A stretch of DNA of 64,000 nt. It comes from Lampris incognitus (Eukaryota; Chordata; Actinopteri; Lampriformes; Lampridae). The notes under the pieces were generated by a model. The model made no database searches. It saw only the letters and a list, made by a program, of their open reading frames with translations, and was not told the origin of the DNA. Every line of letters begins with the position of its first letter. Within the stretch, counting starts at the first letter, position 1. Both the position numbers and the translations under genes were made by a program. The stretch spans positions 24,031,373-24,095,372 of the forward strand of contig NC_079214.1 in assembly GCF_029633865.1 (NCBI RefSeq), read 5' to 3'. This document shows, piece after piece, positions 50,871-62,342 of the stretch.

Positions 50871-51095
50871 GGGGGGTGGTGGTTGCTTAACCAAAAACTT
50901 TGGTCAGCAGCTGCCACTGCAATGAAGCGTGTTCAGGTTCACCATGGCGTATCAGTATTAGTTGTTTACGGTTTGGTTGGGAGATGTTTTGCAGTTCTGG
51001 GGGGTGGTTAGGGTTAGGTTAGGGGGGCACGTGACTTTGGCAGGGAGAGGCGCTGCGAACTCTGGCTAATGACATTGACAATTTGACGAGAATGG

Positions 51096-51518
51096 GTGTA
51101 CGCACACATGCCATCGACTGTGCACACTGAGCTGGCCTGTGACCATTTCATCGGGTTATTCTCCTCAGCTGACCTGCATGCCCATACCCAGCTGGCTCAT
51201 CCACGCACCCTGCATGAAGCTCTGGAGTATGTGCTAGAAAGGGAGAATGTGATAGAGGCGGCGCAGTACGGCACGTTTGCGGACCCCCTCCCCATGGTCA
51301 GAGCAGCGGGGGAATGCGAGACTGCTGTCCATAAGCCGGCATGGCTGGAAGAGATGACCGAAATTATCAGGGGGCTGGTCCTGTCTCCAGCTGGGCACCA
51401 GCGGACACGGCCACAGACACAGACGCGCCTCTGTTGGGGCTGTGGCCAGGCTGTACATCTGGTGAGGAATTGGCCTGCCTTGGCTAGGGTGACGGAAAAC
51501 GATGCGGGGTCGCAGTAG
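51096..51518 (+). pseudogene. gag remnant of decayed gypsy element
   Basis: The gag C-terminal part, with ADLHAHTQLAHPRTLHEALE and a nucleocapsid motif reduced to CWGCGQAVHLVRNW, in which the final Cys is lost. Ends at a stop before repeat S. Confidence 0.65.
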
Positions 51519-51670
51519 GCGGGATGCTGCACACCCTCACACCAATGTCCCATGAACTGCCCACACAGGTCAGCAGAGCCCCTCAGCATAATAGCTGGGG
51601 CAAGGGGCAGGAAGTTGTCGTGGTGGGAAGGACTTCTATTTCAGACTTTTGCTACATTCCTATTTGCATT

Positions 51671-52440
51671 GAATCAGAATCAGAAACATTTATTTTTCAT
51701 TTCATTCCATGCACCTGCACACATGAAATCAAACGAAATGTCATTTTCCCCATCCCACAGCAGTGCAACACAAAGACAAAAACACATATCCAAACTACAA
51801 GAACATGTATATCCATATATCCAAACTACAAAAAAACACAAAAACTGCAACAACAAAAAAAAAATCCAACATATCCAAAAAAGAAAAAAAAAATTCACTG
51901 TCCAAGAGAGTGAACACCAGGATGACTGTCGGAATGGCCGGTCTGCATGGGCTAGCAGTTAGCTTAGCCGGCCCCACTTCCGCGTCCTGTCAGACTGCCC
52001 TCGGTGTTTTCTCCTCGGTCGCCGCTCCAGGCAGGGCCGTAGTCTCTGGGCCCACCGGATGCAGCATACCAGGCTCCTCCAGACTATCCAACGCCAGCTT
52101 TCCCAGCCAGACACCTTTGATACACCTCCACGCGACGACACCAAAAACACAGTTAATGCTAGGTGAGGCCGCCGCCAGACCACACTTGGTGTTATTGGAA
52201 CTGCCGGTCTGCATGGCCTAGCAGTTAGCTTAGCCTGCCCCACTTCCGCGTCCTGTCAGACCGCCCTTGGTGTTTCCTCTTCAGGTGCAGCTCCAGGCAG
52301 GGCCGTGGCCCCTGAACCCACAGGACGCAGCAGACCAAGCTCTCCCAGCTGATCCAGCGCCAGCTCTCCCAGCCATAAAATGGAGACACAAACTTAGATG
52401 CAGACGTGGACAAAGACACTGCATGGATGGTAATGGGTGA
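51671..52440 (+). repeat. interspersed repeat S, copy 2, with tandem duplication
   Basis: It begins GAATCAGAATCAGAAAC, as at 35250. The segment starting CCGGTCTGCATGGGCTAGC (about 51937) is repeated about 268 bp later (about 52205), giving two diverged tandem units. A partial third unit with CTTCCCACACCGG follows to about 52550. Confidence 0.6.
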
Positions 52441-52589
52441 GGCGGCCGCAAATATAAGTTCGCAATGCTATCTTCCCACACCGGTACTGGGTGAGGCCGC
52501 TGCAAATGTGAATTCGTGCCGCCATCCTCCCACACCGGAAGAGGAAAATGGAGGTGAAAATTGAGGGTGTTTTGTGTACTGCCTTAGCA

Positions 52590-53060
52590 AACATGAGGTC
52601 AACAGTCACGGTGGTCCAGCCTGAGGTGCTGCCAGTGGGGACATGGCTGGAGGACACAGCTGTTTAGCTCCATACAGTGGCCATTGAGCTAGCACCAATA
52701 AAGTGGAGGGGACAGCTGATGTTGACGGTTGGGGGGAGGAGCATGAGACATCTAGTTTGGGTAGCAGAAGTACAGGACACATGCATTCTGGGCCTGGACT
52801 TTTTGAGGGATCATGGCTGTCACCTGGACCTGGGGAAGGCCACATTGAGTTTTGGCGGGTGTCATGTAGGGAATATGAGGTTGCAGGACCCTCAGTGCAT
52901 GAGAGAGCTGACAGTGGGACCCCACAGATACTGTGTGCGGGAACGTGAGCATGCAGGCCATTTGCAACTGCCCAGTAAAACCCAGCCTGGGTCCCAGCTA
53001 ATTTCCGTGCAGGTCCCGCGTCCTAGGGGGCTGGAGCGGCTGGAGGTGTCCCAGATTTGA
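52590..53060 (+). pseudogene. aspartic-protease remnant of decayed gypsy element
   Basis: STVTVVQPEVLPVG follows a position where the catalytic DTG should be, but it reads ANMR. CILGLDFLRDHGCHLDLG is the conserved protease end. A stop lies after the first part (about 52665). It is catalytically dead as written. Confidence 0.65.
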
Positions 53061-53519
53061 CATGGGGGGGGGGTCAACATCCACTGCTGCTCCTGTTACT
53101 CCAGCATGCACCACAAGCCCAGGGGTAGCTATGCAGAAGGGCTGTGAAGGTTCATCATGCAGCTCAGAGGGCTGCCGGTATTATGACCACAGAGAAGCTA
53201 GGGAACATGAGCTAGTCCTGGGGGCAGATGAGCAATACAGAGAAGTATGCGCGGTGGCCATACTGGCAAGTAGAGAGCTGCAGGTAGTGGATGTTATGGA
53301 CTGGTCCACAGCGCAGTGACAGGACCAGGACCTGCAGCCTCTGATGTTGTGGGTGGGTGCGCAGCAGCAACCGCCATGGGAGGAGGTGGCAGCTCTCTCT
53401 TCAGGGACGTAAGGGCTGTGAGCCAAGTTCAAAACTCTGCAGCTGCTAGATGGGGTCCTCCTATGAGCCTGGGTGGAGCCAGCAACTGGGGAGAAGAGGT
53501 GGCAAGTGGTGTTGACCAG

Positions 53520-54115
53520 AGGGATGCAGGAGGCGGTTCTCAAAGCCATGCATGGCTCTGCAGGCTTGGGTCACTTTGGGGTGACGAAGATGCTCCGCTG
53601 GCTGCGTCAAGCCTTCTACTGAGGACAACTGAGGAGATCTGGCATGCCTTCTTTGTATGGACCCCAGACATACCTCTGTCCCTGAAAGCCTGAACTACAC
53701 CAGACAGCTTCAGGATCATTTGGACACCACACATGCATACACCCTGAGGCAAATGCAGAGTGCAGGGGTGTGGCAGAAAAGGAATTATGACCTCTGTACC
53801 AGGGGGTGACACTTTGCAGCCGGGGAGCTAGTTTGGGTCTACACCCCGACCCAAAGGAAGGGCAGGGGCCCTAAACTGGGCAGCTACTGGGTGGGGCCCT
53901 GCTTAGTCTTGGAGCAACTAGGAGAGATTGTCTATCAGGTACAGTTGTCTTTGCAGGGCCACAAAGTGGCACTGCACCATGACCAGCTGGCCCCATACAG
54001 GGGCTCTGCAATGCTTCAGTTGACCAGAGGCAAGGGTGGAAGACCCACATACAGGGGCTCTGCAATGCTTCAGGTGACCAGAGGCGAGGGGGAAATACCC
54101 GTGTTGCTTCCGTGA
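53520..54115 (+). pseudogene. integrase fragments of decayed gypsy element
   Basis: GLGHFGVTKMLRWLRQAFYW is the zinc-binding N-terminus. The DDE core is missing. The C-terminal domain resumes with GELVWVYTP and GSYWVGPCLVLEQLGEIVYQ, and HHDQLAPYRG. A tandem duplication of about 55 bp (TACAGGGGCTCTGCAATGCT at about 53996 and 54052) extends the end. Confidence 0.65.
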
Positions 54116-54803
54116 CGTCTGCGGAAGGGGGGCGGGTTGTAGAAGCCAGCCCTGATGGCACAATAAGTGGTACCCAATCTGCTTCCCTAGTGCCCAGCTC
54201 ACCTCCTTTGGGGAAGGGGCAACCCCAACCAGAGCCAGTTGAGGACCGACCAGGGGACAGAATGCCTACAGGGCAACTGAGGAGGCGGCGGAGAACTCCG
54301 CTGAGGTTCAGGGACTTTGTCCTCAGGGTTGAGGACTTTAATTGGGGGGGAGTAGTGTAGCGTGTTCAGCTTCACCATGAGGTATGAGTATTCGTTGTTT
54401 ACAGATTCACTGGGAGATGTTTGGCAGTGCTGGGGGGTGGTGCGCTGTTGCTGGGTCAAAGGTTAGGGGGCATGTGAATTTGGCAGGGAGAGATGACCTG
54501 TGACTCTAGTTTGATATGACAAGGGCGGTCTGTGGCTGACAACAGCCGAGAATAAATGCAACAATCAGTTATAAGTTATGTCAGTGTGTTCTCTTTAATA
54601 GCGGTGAACGCTACAGTATATACAAACTAGTTATAAAGTTAATCTAGTTATTTTATATCATATGTAGGAAATGAAAAGCCCTTTTTGATGTTCTTTAAAA
54701 TGGCTGCAATGCATTAGTACTTGTTTCATTGTTGTTTCAGTGCTTCATCTTAAAAGTGTTAAATTCTTGTTAATTGTAGTTTATGCACTTCTATTCAAAT
54801 ATG

Positions 54804-54936
54804 GTGACCCTGTGATGGCCTGGCGGCCTGTCCAGGGTGTCTCCCCACCTGCTGCCCAATGACTGCTGGGATAGGCTCCAGCATCCCCGTGACCCTGAGA
54901 GCAGGATAAACCGTTTGGATAATGGATGGTTGGATA
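54804..54936 (+). repeat. V-SINE tail, copy 5 (5'-truncated)
   Basis: Only the distal tail, with GGCGGCCTGTCCAGGGTGTC, CAGCATCCCCGTGACCCTGA and a terminal ATGGATGG. Confidence 0.75.
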
Positions 54937-55121
54937 GTTATCACTGTCTGACAATGTACTGTAACTACTACGAATGAGTAGGCTCTCAGATCCTTTAGTC
55001 GACTGGTTAATGTAGTCCTTCGGTGTTAATTAATATTTCACCTATTGGTAGCTCTAAAGTTCTGCCTACTACTGATCACTTCCACAAGATGCTTAAATTT
55101 AGTTTCATAAATATCAGATCA

Positions 55122-55332
55122 GGGCAGCACGGTGGTGCAGTGGTTAACGTGGTCGCCGCACAGCAAGAAGGTCCTGGGTTCGAGCCCTGGGGGAGTCCAA
55201 CATTGGGGGTCATCCTGGGTCACCCTGTGTGGAGTTTGCATGTTCTTCCCGTGTCTGTGTGGGTTTCCTCCCACAGTCCAAAGACATGCAGGTCAGGTGA
55301 ATTGGCTATACGAAAATTGTCCCTAGGTATGA

Positions 55333-55403
<71 letters not shown>

Positions 55404-55531
55404 GGCCCTGTGTGATAGTCTGGCGGCCTGTCCAGGGTGTCTCCCTGCCTGCCGCCCAATGACTGCTGGGACAGACTCCAGCATCCTTGGGAGCAGGATA
55501 AGCGGTTTGGAAAATGGAATGGAATGGAAAC
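55122..55531 (+). repeat. V-SINE (DANA/Mermaid-like), copy 6, in the LINE
   Basis: Head with B box GGTTCGAGCCC, core TGTGGGTTTCCTCCCACAGT (part of the usual core is deleted), (TG)n at 55333-55402, and the GGCGGCCTGTCCAGGGTGTC tail. A 9-bp target duplication ATCAGATCA is at 55113-55121 and 55532-55540. Removing the SINE rejoins the LINE reading frame. Confidence 0.85.
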
Positions 55532-55540
55532 ATCAGATCA

Positions 55541-56566
55541 TTGTCTACCAAATCTTTACTAATAGATGACCTGATTCTTGAACATAGTCTCGATATGATT
55601 GGGTTATGTGAAACATGTCTGAAACCAAATATTTTTCTTCCCTTAAATGAAGCTTCCCCACCTGACTATACTTATGCCCATGTAGCTCGGGCAAATAAAC
55701 AAGGTGGGGGTGTTGCCTTTATATACAAATCTATTTTCAATCTGACTTCTAGACTTGAATCTAAATTCCAGTCTTTTGAGTCTCTTGTTCTTGGTCCATC
55801 TCCCTCAGCCATGAATAGACTCGGCTCAGTCAAAATTGTGATACTCTATCGGCCTCCTGGCTGTTACTCATTATTTCTTGAAGAATTTGGAGAATTTTTC
55901 TCAGGCCTTGTTACTCACTCTGATGAGATTCTAATTCTTGATGATTTCAGTATTCATCTGAATAAAGCTGCTGATCCTCTAAGTAAAGCCTTTCTGGCAC
56001 TAGTTGATACTTTTGGGTTCGCTCAGTTTGTTCAAGAGTCGACTCATTGCAATGGTAACACCCTTGATTTGGTTTTATCTAAAGGGGTAGCTGTTTCTGA
56101 TCTGAATGTCTTGCCAACCACATCTGCTGTGTCAGATCATTTTCTCATTAAATTTGAAGCATTATTGGCCTGTCCAGTTAATGTCGGCACCGACGTAATT
56201 GCCACTCGCCACATTGGTCCCTCCACTGTAGCTGCATTTAGCCAGCAGCTGCCTGAAATCTTGGCTCCTTTCACTGTGGTAACTGACTCTGTTGAACATT
56301 TCACTAGTGACTTAAATGTGGCCCTCTCTAGTCTTCTTGATTCAGTTGCACCTCTCACTACCAGAGCTAGTCGACTAAAGAGGCCTACACCCTGGTTTAA
56401 CGATGAGAAATGTGCTCTTAAGCGGGCCTGCAGGAGACTGGAACGTAAATGGCAAAAATCAAAATTGGAAGGTTTTTTTTACCTATTGTTGCATGAGTGT
56501 TTATTGAAATACAAACGTGCTTTATCTGCTGCAAAAAAGGCGTATCGCTCACTTAATCAATATTAA
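55541..56566 (+). pseudogene. LINE endonuclease domain
   Basis: An open frame to 56566 with the endonuclease motifs LDMIGLCETCLK, GGGVAFIYKS, VILYRPPG, ILILDDFSIHLN (GDFN-like), THCNGNTLDLVL and SDHFLIKFE. The catalytic SDH is intact, the GDFN Gly is Asp here. Downstream the frame is broken by several stops before RT. Confidence 0.8.
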
Positions 56567-57256
56567 TAAACATAACCCCAGATTTCTCTTTGACACTATC
56601 TAAACTTACTAAAAAGCAACCGTCTATTAGCTGCTCACCATTCATGGCCCATGAATTTCTAGATTTTTTCTGCAATAAGGTTGATGAGAACTTAAACAAA
56701 ATTACTTCTTCAACTCCAGCTACTCCTGCAGATCCTGTTTTACCAAATTCATATCTATACAATGAGTCACTGATAGTCTTTTATTATGGCTTTTGAGATT
56801 ATCTCTCTTGATACTTTGATTAAGTTAGTGTCAGCTTCTAAACCAGCTGCTTCCCTACTTGACCCTTTACCAGCAAAACTTTTTAAAGACCTCTGGCCTT
56901 TTCTGGAACCTACAATGCTAGACATTGTTAATTTATCACTTACTACTGGCATTGTTCCCAGCAGTTTTAAGAGAGCTGTGGTTAAACCTCTACTTAAAAA
57001 AAACCGCACCTCGATCCAGGGTCTCTTAATAACTATTGACCACTCTCTAATCTTCCATTCTTTTCTTAAGTACTAGAGAGAGTGGTGTATCAACAACTTT
57101 TGACCCATATAGAAGAAAACCATCTATATGAACCTTTTCAGTTGGCTTTCAGGCCCTGTCACTCCAATGAAATTGCTCTGACCAGAGTGGTGAGCGATCT
57201 TTTACTAGCTATGGACTCTGATTCCACTTCTGTGCTTCCACTACTGGAGCTGGACC

Positions 57257-57866
57257 TGTTAGGGTTTGCACCCGACCCCAAGAGCACAAACACAGAAGGC
57301 ACAATATAGCGGGACCAACAGGCTAATTTATTGAAGAGAAAACTCAGGAAGTCCACTCTCACCAGGAAACGCGAAGTCCACCTTTAAGCCGGGAACCGTG
57401 GAGTCGCCCTTTAATCCGGGAACAGTGGAGTCGGCCCTTAATCCAGGCAGGAGGGGGGGGTAAACAGGAGGATACCAAAGGAGAACGGAAAATCACAGCA
57501 ACGCTGGAGTGAAGAAATCCTCTTCGTAAACGGAAAGCAGCGCACAGGGGAAGGGGAGCAACGAGGAAGGTCCAACAGAGAAATCTCCAGGGAAGATCCA
57601 GGTAAGTAAACAAACTTCGATGAGCAGGACAAGCACAAGTACTCTCCCAGGGAACGGCACGAACTGGCAACAAGCTGAGAGTGACACAGCCAGATATAGG
57701 GAGGTGATTGCCAACAGGTGAGTGGAGGGGTAACGAGGAAACAGGCATCAGGTGGAGTTGGCAGAGCTCCGGGTACGCTTACACTGCAGAGCGGGTGGAG
57801 CGGGGAGACGTTGAGCCTTGGCCAAGGTTACACTGCAGAGCGGGTGTGGAGCGGCGAGACGTAACA
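57257..57866 (-). repeat. 3' LTR of sushi-type element
   Basis: Near-identical to the 5' LTR. A G-run polypurine tract (about 57871-57880, AGAGGGGGGG on the element strand) lies just before it. Confidence 0.9.
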
Positions 57867-58895
57867 GTACCCCCCCCTCTACGGGAGCCACCTGGCGACT
57901 GACCTGGCGCCCCCGGGTGGGCACGGTAGAAGTCGGCGAGGAGAGAGGGATCCATAATGAGCTTCCGCGAAATCCAACTGCGCTCCTCAGGTCCATAACC
58001 TGCCCAGTCCGCGAGATACTGGAACCCGCGGCCGCAGCGCCGGACTTTAAGCAGCCGGCGGACCTTCCATTGAGGATGACCACCTACAAATTCCGGAGGC
58101 GGAGGCTCAGGAACCGGGGGCATAAGAGGACTGCTGGAGACGGGCTTAACTCGAGAGACGTGGAAGACAGGATGAATGTGCATGGAGGAAGGCAGCTTCA
58201 GCCGAACAGCTGCCGGGCTCAGGACTTTCTGGACTTCAAAAGGACCAATGAAGCGGGGCGAGAGTTTCTTGTCGGTTGTCTGGAGGGGAACGTCCTTCGT
58301 GGACAGCCAGACCCTCTGTCCCTTCTTGTACTCCGGCGCAGGGGTACGTCGCCGGTCAGCCCCTCTGCGAGCGCGCTCCCTAGCCTTGAGCAGTGCTGTC
58401 CGGATGGTCCTCCAGACACGCTGACAGCGTCGCAAGTGGAGCTGTACGGAGGGAACGGCCACTTCATCCTGCTGTGGGTCGAACAGGGGAGGTTGATACC
58501 CCAGGGATGCCTCGAATGGAGAAAGTCCAGATGCAGAGCTGACCAGGGAATTGGTGGCGTACTCTACCCACGGTAGGTAGTCACTCCAGGTGGAGGGCTT
58601 GCTGTTACATACACAACGCAACGCTGTCTCCATACTCTGGTTTGCCCTCTCGGTCTGACCATTTGTTTGGGGGTGGTAGCCCGAAGACAGACTTACTGTG
58701 GCTCCGATGCCTTTACAAAATGCACGCCACACTTGTGAGGTGAACTGAGGACCTCTATCGGAGACTACATCTGATGGCAGGCCATGAAGCCGGAAGACAT
58801 GTTGCATCAAGAGGTCCGCGGTCTCAGCAGCCGAAGGAAGTTTGGGAAGGGGTATCAGATGGACGCCCTTGCTGAAACGGTCTATGACGGTGAGA
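57779..58895 (-). CDS. integrase core and chromodomain of sushi-type pol (after frameshift)
   Basis: Continues pol in the shifted frame. [15 protein letters not shown] holds the second catalytic Asp and [15 protein letters not shown] the Glu. The GPF/Y-type region is [18 protein letters not shown]. The chromodomain [20 protein letters not shown] near the C-terminus marks a chromovirus integrase, expected to bind histone marks. The frame runs on into the 3' LTR, ending at 57779. The break from the upstream pol is a single base in a CC run, so it may be a recent mutation or a sequencing error. Confidence 0.9.
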
Positions 58896-61180
58896 ACCAG
58901 TGTTTCCCCGAGAAGGTGGTAGTCCGGAAACGAAATCCAAAGCCACGTGAGACCAGGGGCGGCTAGGAATAGGGAGTGGCTGCAACAGACCAGATGGCGC
59001 CTGGTGAGAGGCCTTGCTGCGGGCGCAAACAGTGCAGGCCGCTACAAAGCTCTTGACATCCTCCCGCATAGTTGGCCACCAGAAGCGCCGAGCGATGAAC
59101 GACTGGGTACGACTAACTCCTGGGTGACAGGAGAAACGACTGCTATGACCCCACTGAAGAACTCGAGACCGAACAGCATCTGGGACGAAGAGGCGACGGG
59201 GTGGCACGTTACTCGGAGCGGGTTGAGCACGTTGGGCAGTGCGAACAGCCGACTCAAGACCAAAAGTGACCACACCGACCACTCTAGCCGCAGGGAGGAT
59301 GGGTTCAGGCTCTTCAAACGCGCCTTCCTTCGGGTGTAGCCGAGACAGGATGTCAGCCTTTACGTTGCGTGTCCCAGGACGGTAAGTCAGAACATAGTTG
59401 AAACGACTAAGGAAGCCAGCCCACCGAGCCTGACGACTGTTGAGACGTTTGGCCGCCCTCAGGTGAGTCAAGTTCTTGTGGTCCGTCCAGATGAGAAACG
59501 GGTGCTCAGCGCCCTCGAGCCAGTGGCGCCATTCCTCCAGAGCAGCCACTACAGCCAGTAACTCCCGGTTTCCAACGTCATAATTCTGCTCGGCCGGCAG
59601 AAATCGGCGGGAGAAAAAGGCGCAAGGATGGAGTTTCTGGTCCTCAGCCGACCGCTGGGAGAGCACCCCCCCTACGCCTGAATCCGAGGCATCAACCTCT
59701 ACCACGAATTGTCTCTTGGGGTCAGGATGGAGCAGCACTGGGGCCGAGGTGAACCTTGTCTTGAGGACTTGGAAAGCAGAGCTGGCAGCAGGAGACCAGA
59801 TGAAGGGTTTGGCTGGGGAGGTCAACGCAGTAAGCGGTTCTGCCAGCTGGCTGTAGTTGCGAATGAATCTCCGGTAGAAATTTGCGAACCCTAGAAAACT
59901 CTGCAGCTCCTTACGGTTGGTAGGTTCCGGCCAGTCCACCACTGTCTGGACCTTGCGGGGATCTGCTCTGGTCCGTCCCTTCTCTACGATGAATCCTAAG
60001 TAATCCACAGAGGGGGAGTGAAACAGGCACTTCTCCGCCTTGACGTAGAGTTGGTTCTGGAGGAGGCGCTCCAGTACCCTGCGAACATGCTGGACGTGTT
60101 CCTCAAGAGACTGGGAGAAAATGAGGATGTCGTCCAGGTAAACGACGACAAACACATCCAACATGTCACGGAGTACGTCGTTCATAAACGCCTGAAACAC
60201 TGCTGGTGCGTTTGTGAGTCCGAACGGCATCACCAAGTACTCATAGTGGCCTCGGGGTGTTTTGAAGGCGGTCTTCCACTCATCGCCTTCCCTGATTCGC
60301 ACGAGGTGGTAAGCGCTCCTCAGGTCTAGCTTGGTGAAGATGGTCGCCTGTGAGAGAGGCTCAAAAGTCGAACTCATAAGTGGAAGCGGGTACTTGTTCT
60401 TAATGGTGATTGCGTTCAGTTGCCGGTAGTCAATACAAGGTCGAAGTCCCCCGTCCTTCTTCTTCACAAAAAAGAACCCTGCAGCAACAGAGGAAGACGA
60501 GGGCTTGATGAGACCTGCAGCAAGGGACTCGGTGATGTACTCATCCATGGCCGCCTTCTCAGGGAGTGACAAGTTGTAGAGGCGGCTACTGGGAAGAGTA
60601 GCCCCAGGACGGAGATCAATGGCGCAATCATACGGGCGGTGAGGCGGGAGTGACTTAGCACGGGTCTTGCTAAGTACCTCACCAAGGTCATGATACACAG
60701 GGGGCACGGAGGAGAGATCAGGAGGCAGGGGAGTAGGCGAGCTCAAAGGCGTAGCACTAGGAGCTGCACGAAGGCATTGGGCATGGCAAGTAGAGCCCCA
60801 TCCAAGGACTGTGCCTGTGGACCAAGAGATGTGGGGTTCATGGTGTCTGAGCCAGGGGCGTCCCAAGATAACTGGATTAAGCGGGGAACGTATGATGTAA
60901 AATTGCATTGTCTCTGTGTGGTTACCTGCAACGGTGAGAGTAACGGGGACGGTCCGCTGTGTGATACAGGCTAATCTCCGGTCATCCAAGGCAAACGCAT
61001 CAATGGGGGTCCCAAGAGACTCAAGGGGAATGTCTGCCTGCGAGGCAAAGTCAAGGTCCATAAAACTATCATCTGCTCCGGAATCAATCAGGGCTCCAAG
61101 GGAAAGTCTCTGGCCCGCCCAGACTAAAGCAATAGGAACAAGATGGCCGCGAGATTCGGACCCACGGGAGAAGGAAAGGC
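58824..61180 (-). CDS. pol of sushi-type retrotransposon (protease, RT, RNase H, integrase start)
   Basis: The frame is open from about 61180, just after the gag stop and in the -1 frame. The first Met is only at 61061, after the protease active site [10 protein letters not shown], so translation presumably continues from gag by frameshifting. Order: protease (flap VILGRPWL), RT with [20 protein letters not shown] and catalytic YLDD, RNase H with [12 protein letters not shown] and WTDHKNL, then the integrase zinc-binding domain ([20 protein letters not shown]) and its first Asp in [10 protein letters not shown]. One extra base near 58897-58898 ends the frame before the rest of integrase, which continues in the next frame. 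Confidence 0.92.
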
Positions 61181-61213
61181 GGCTTACTAGGATCTCCCTT
61201 GGTCCTGGTAAGC

Positions 61214-62329
61214 CTAATCTTTTGGCCGTGAGGGACAGTCGCGGAGTCGGTGCCCCTTAAGACCACAGTACAGGCAAAGACCTGCCTTGAATCGGCTCTC
61301 CCGTTCAGCAGGAGTAAGTCTAGCACGTCCTACCTCCATCCGCTCTTCTACATCCCCAGGTGGCGTTGTCGCGAAAGAGTCAGAGGAGGGATTGGCCGGG
61401 GAAACGGGAACAGCGGTTCGGTCTGACGCAGAGGTAGTTCTGGGATCGAAGGAAGTTCCACGCAAGGCCTTCTCACGCTTTCTCTCCCGGATACGTCCAT
61501 CAATGCGGATAGCGAGAGCAATGAGGTCATCCAGAGATGAGGGTTCTTCTCGGGTAGCAAGTTGATCCTTCACCGCCTCGCTCAATCCTCTACGAAAAGT
61601 GGCACGCAGGGCCTGGTCATTCCATGCGCTCTCAGCGGCAGCCAGGCGGAAGTCGACGGAGTAATCTGTGACGCTGGCGCCGCCCTGCTGGATGTTATTC
61701 AGTCGTGAGTCAGAATCCCGACCGCTTACCGGATGGTGGAAAACCTTACGTAGCTCTGCGACAAAGTCTCTATAAGAGTTACAGTAGCTGGCCCCCATGG
61801 ACCAAGAAGACGTAGCCCACTGCGCTGCTCGACCACTGAGCAGGTTGGTCACGTAAGCGATCTTAACAGCATCACTGGAGAACACGGTGGGCTGGTGTGT
61901 GAAAACAAGCTCACACTGTATAATGAAGGTAGAGCAAATTTCAAAGTTACCGTCAAATGGTCGTGGACTGGTAATGATGGTTCCACGGGGTAAATAAACA
62001 GGAACCGGAGGATCTACTGGAGCGGCGGCCACAGGGGGCGCACTTGCTGGCGGTACAGGCTGGTTCAGCTGCTGGTTGGCAAGAGCTGCTGAAATGGTCT
62101 GCAGTTGTTGCATGATCTCTGCCTGCTGACTCGCCATCGCCGCCTGCTGGACAGCTAAAGCTTCCACAGAAGCTTGCAGGGGTTGAACTTGAGACTGGAG
62201 ACCTTGCACAGCAACCGAAGCCTCTTGTAATTGCTGGGAATGGGCGTTGGTAATCTGAATTTGTTTTACTAGGGCTGCTTGCCCCGGATTGGCTGTGGGT
62301 GTGCCGTCTGTGCTGGCTGGGGTCGTCAT
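61214..62329 (-). CDS. gag of sushi-type retrotransposon
   Basis: A 371-codon intact frame from ATG 62329. Residues about 20-100 are Gln-rich and likely coiled coil ([20 protein letters not shown]). A retrotransposon gag domain follows (about 110-270) with [20 protein letters not shown] and [20 protein letters not shown]. Near the C-terminus is one CCHC zinc knuckle, [14 protein letters not shown]. It would form the particle shell and bind the element RNA. Gag starts only one base after the predicted primer-binding site. It ends at a TAG at 61214-61216, and pol follows in the -1 frame. Base composition is higher in GC than the surrounding LINE. Confidence 0.93.
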   Translation of the reverse strand: MTTPASTDGTPTANPGQAALVKQIQITNAHSQQLQEASVAVQGLQSQVQPLQASVEALAVQQAAMASQQAEIMQQLQTISAALANQQLNQPVPPASAPPVAAAPVDPPVPVYLPRGTIITSPRPFDGNFEICSTFIIQCELVFTHQPTVFSSDAVKIAYVTNLLSGRAAQWATSSWSMGASYCNSYRDFVAELRKVFHHPVSGRDSDSRLNNIQQGGASVTDYSVDFRLAAAESAWNDQALRATFRRGLSEAVKDQLATREEPSSLDDLIALAIRIDGRIRERKREKALRGTSFDPRTTSASDRTAVPVSPANPSSDSFATTPPGDVEERMEVGRARLTPAERESRFKAGLCLYCGLKGHRLRDCPSRPKD

Positions 62330-62330
62330 G

Positions 62331-62340
62331 GCCAGTTCGT
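62331..62340 (-). promoter_or_regulatory. predicted self-priming primer-binding site
   Basis: Begins two bases after the 5' LTR. On the element strand it reads ACGAACTGGC, the exact complement of GCCAGTTCGT at the predicted 5' end of the transcript (62755-62746). The gag start codon is one base downstream. Confidence 0.7.
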
Positions 62341-62342
62341 AC

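Larger units (their letters stand above)
50926..54615 (+). mobile_element. decayed Ty3/gypsy element with internal deletions
   Basis: The right LTR at 54356-54615 (260 bp) starts TGTAGCG, ends CGCTACA and is preceded by a purine run (GGGGGGGAGTAG). A diverged, truncated left LTR is at about 50926-51070 (CGTGTTCAGGTTCACCATG). Between them lie a gag remnant, a protease remnant, an integrase zinc-binding piece and the integrase C-terminus. RT, RNase H and the integrase core are deleted. Repeat S (51671-52440) is inserted between gag and protease. Confidence 0.75.
55015..57256 (+). mobile_element. L2-clade LINE, 5' part
   Basis: An apurinic-type endonuclease region, then the first part of reverse transcriptase with AAF...DHS-type and QLAFRPCHSNEIALTRVVSD motifs. 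It stops at a 5-bp target duplication GGACC (57252-57256) where a sushi-type gypsy element is inserted. The RT continues at 62961. A V-SINE splits the 5' end (55122-55531). Confidence 0.8.

Noticed and set aside
60018..60329. Plus-strand frame inside the sushi pol region
   Set aside because: Antisense shadow of the RT domain; no independent similarity.
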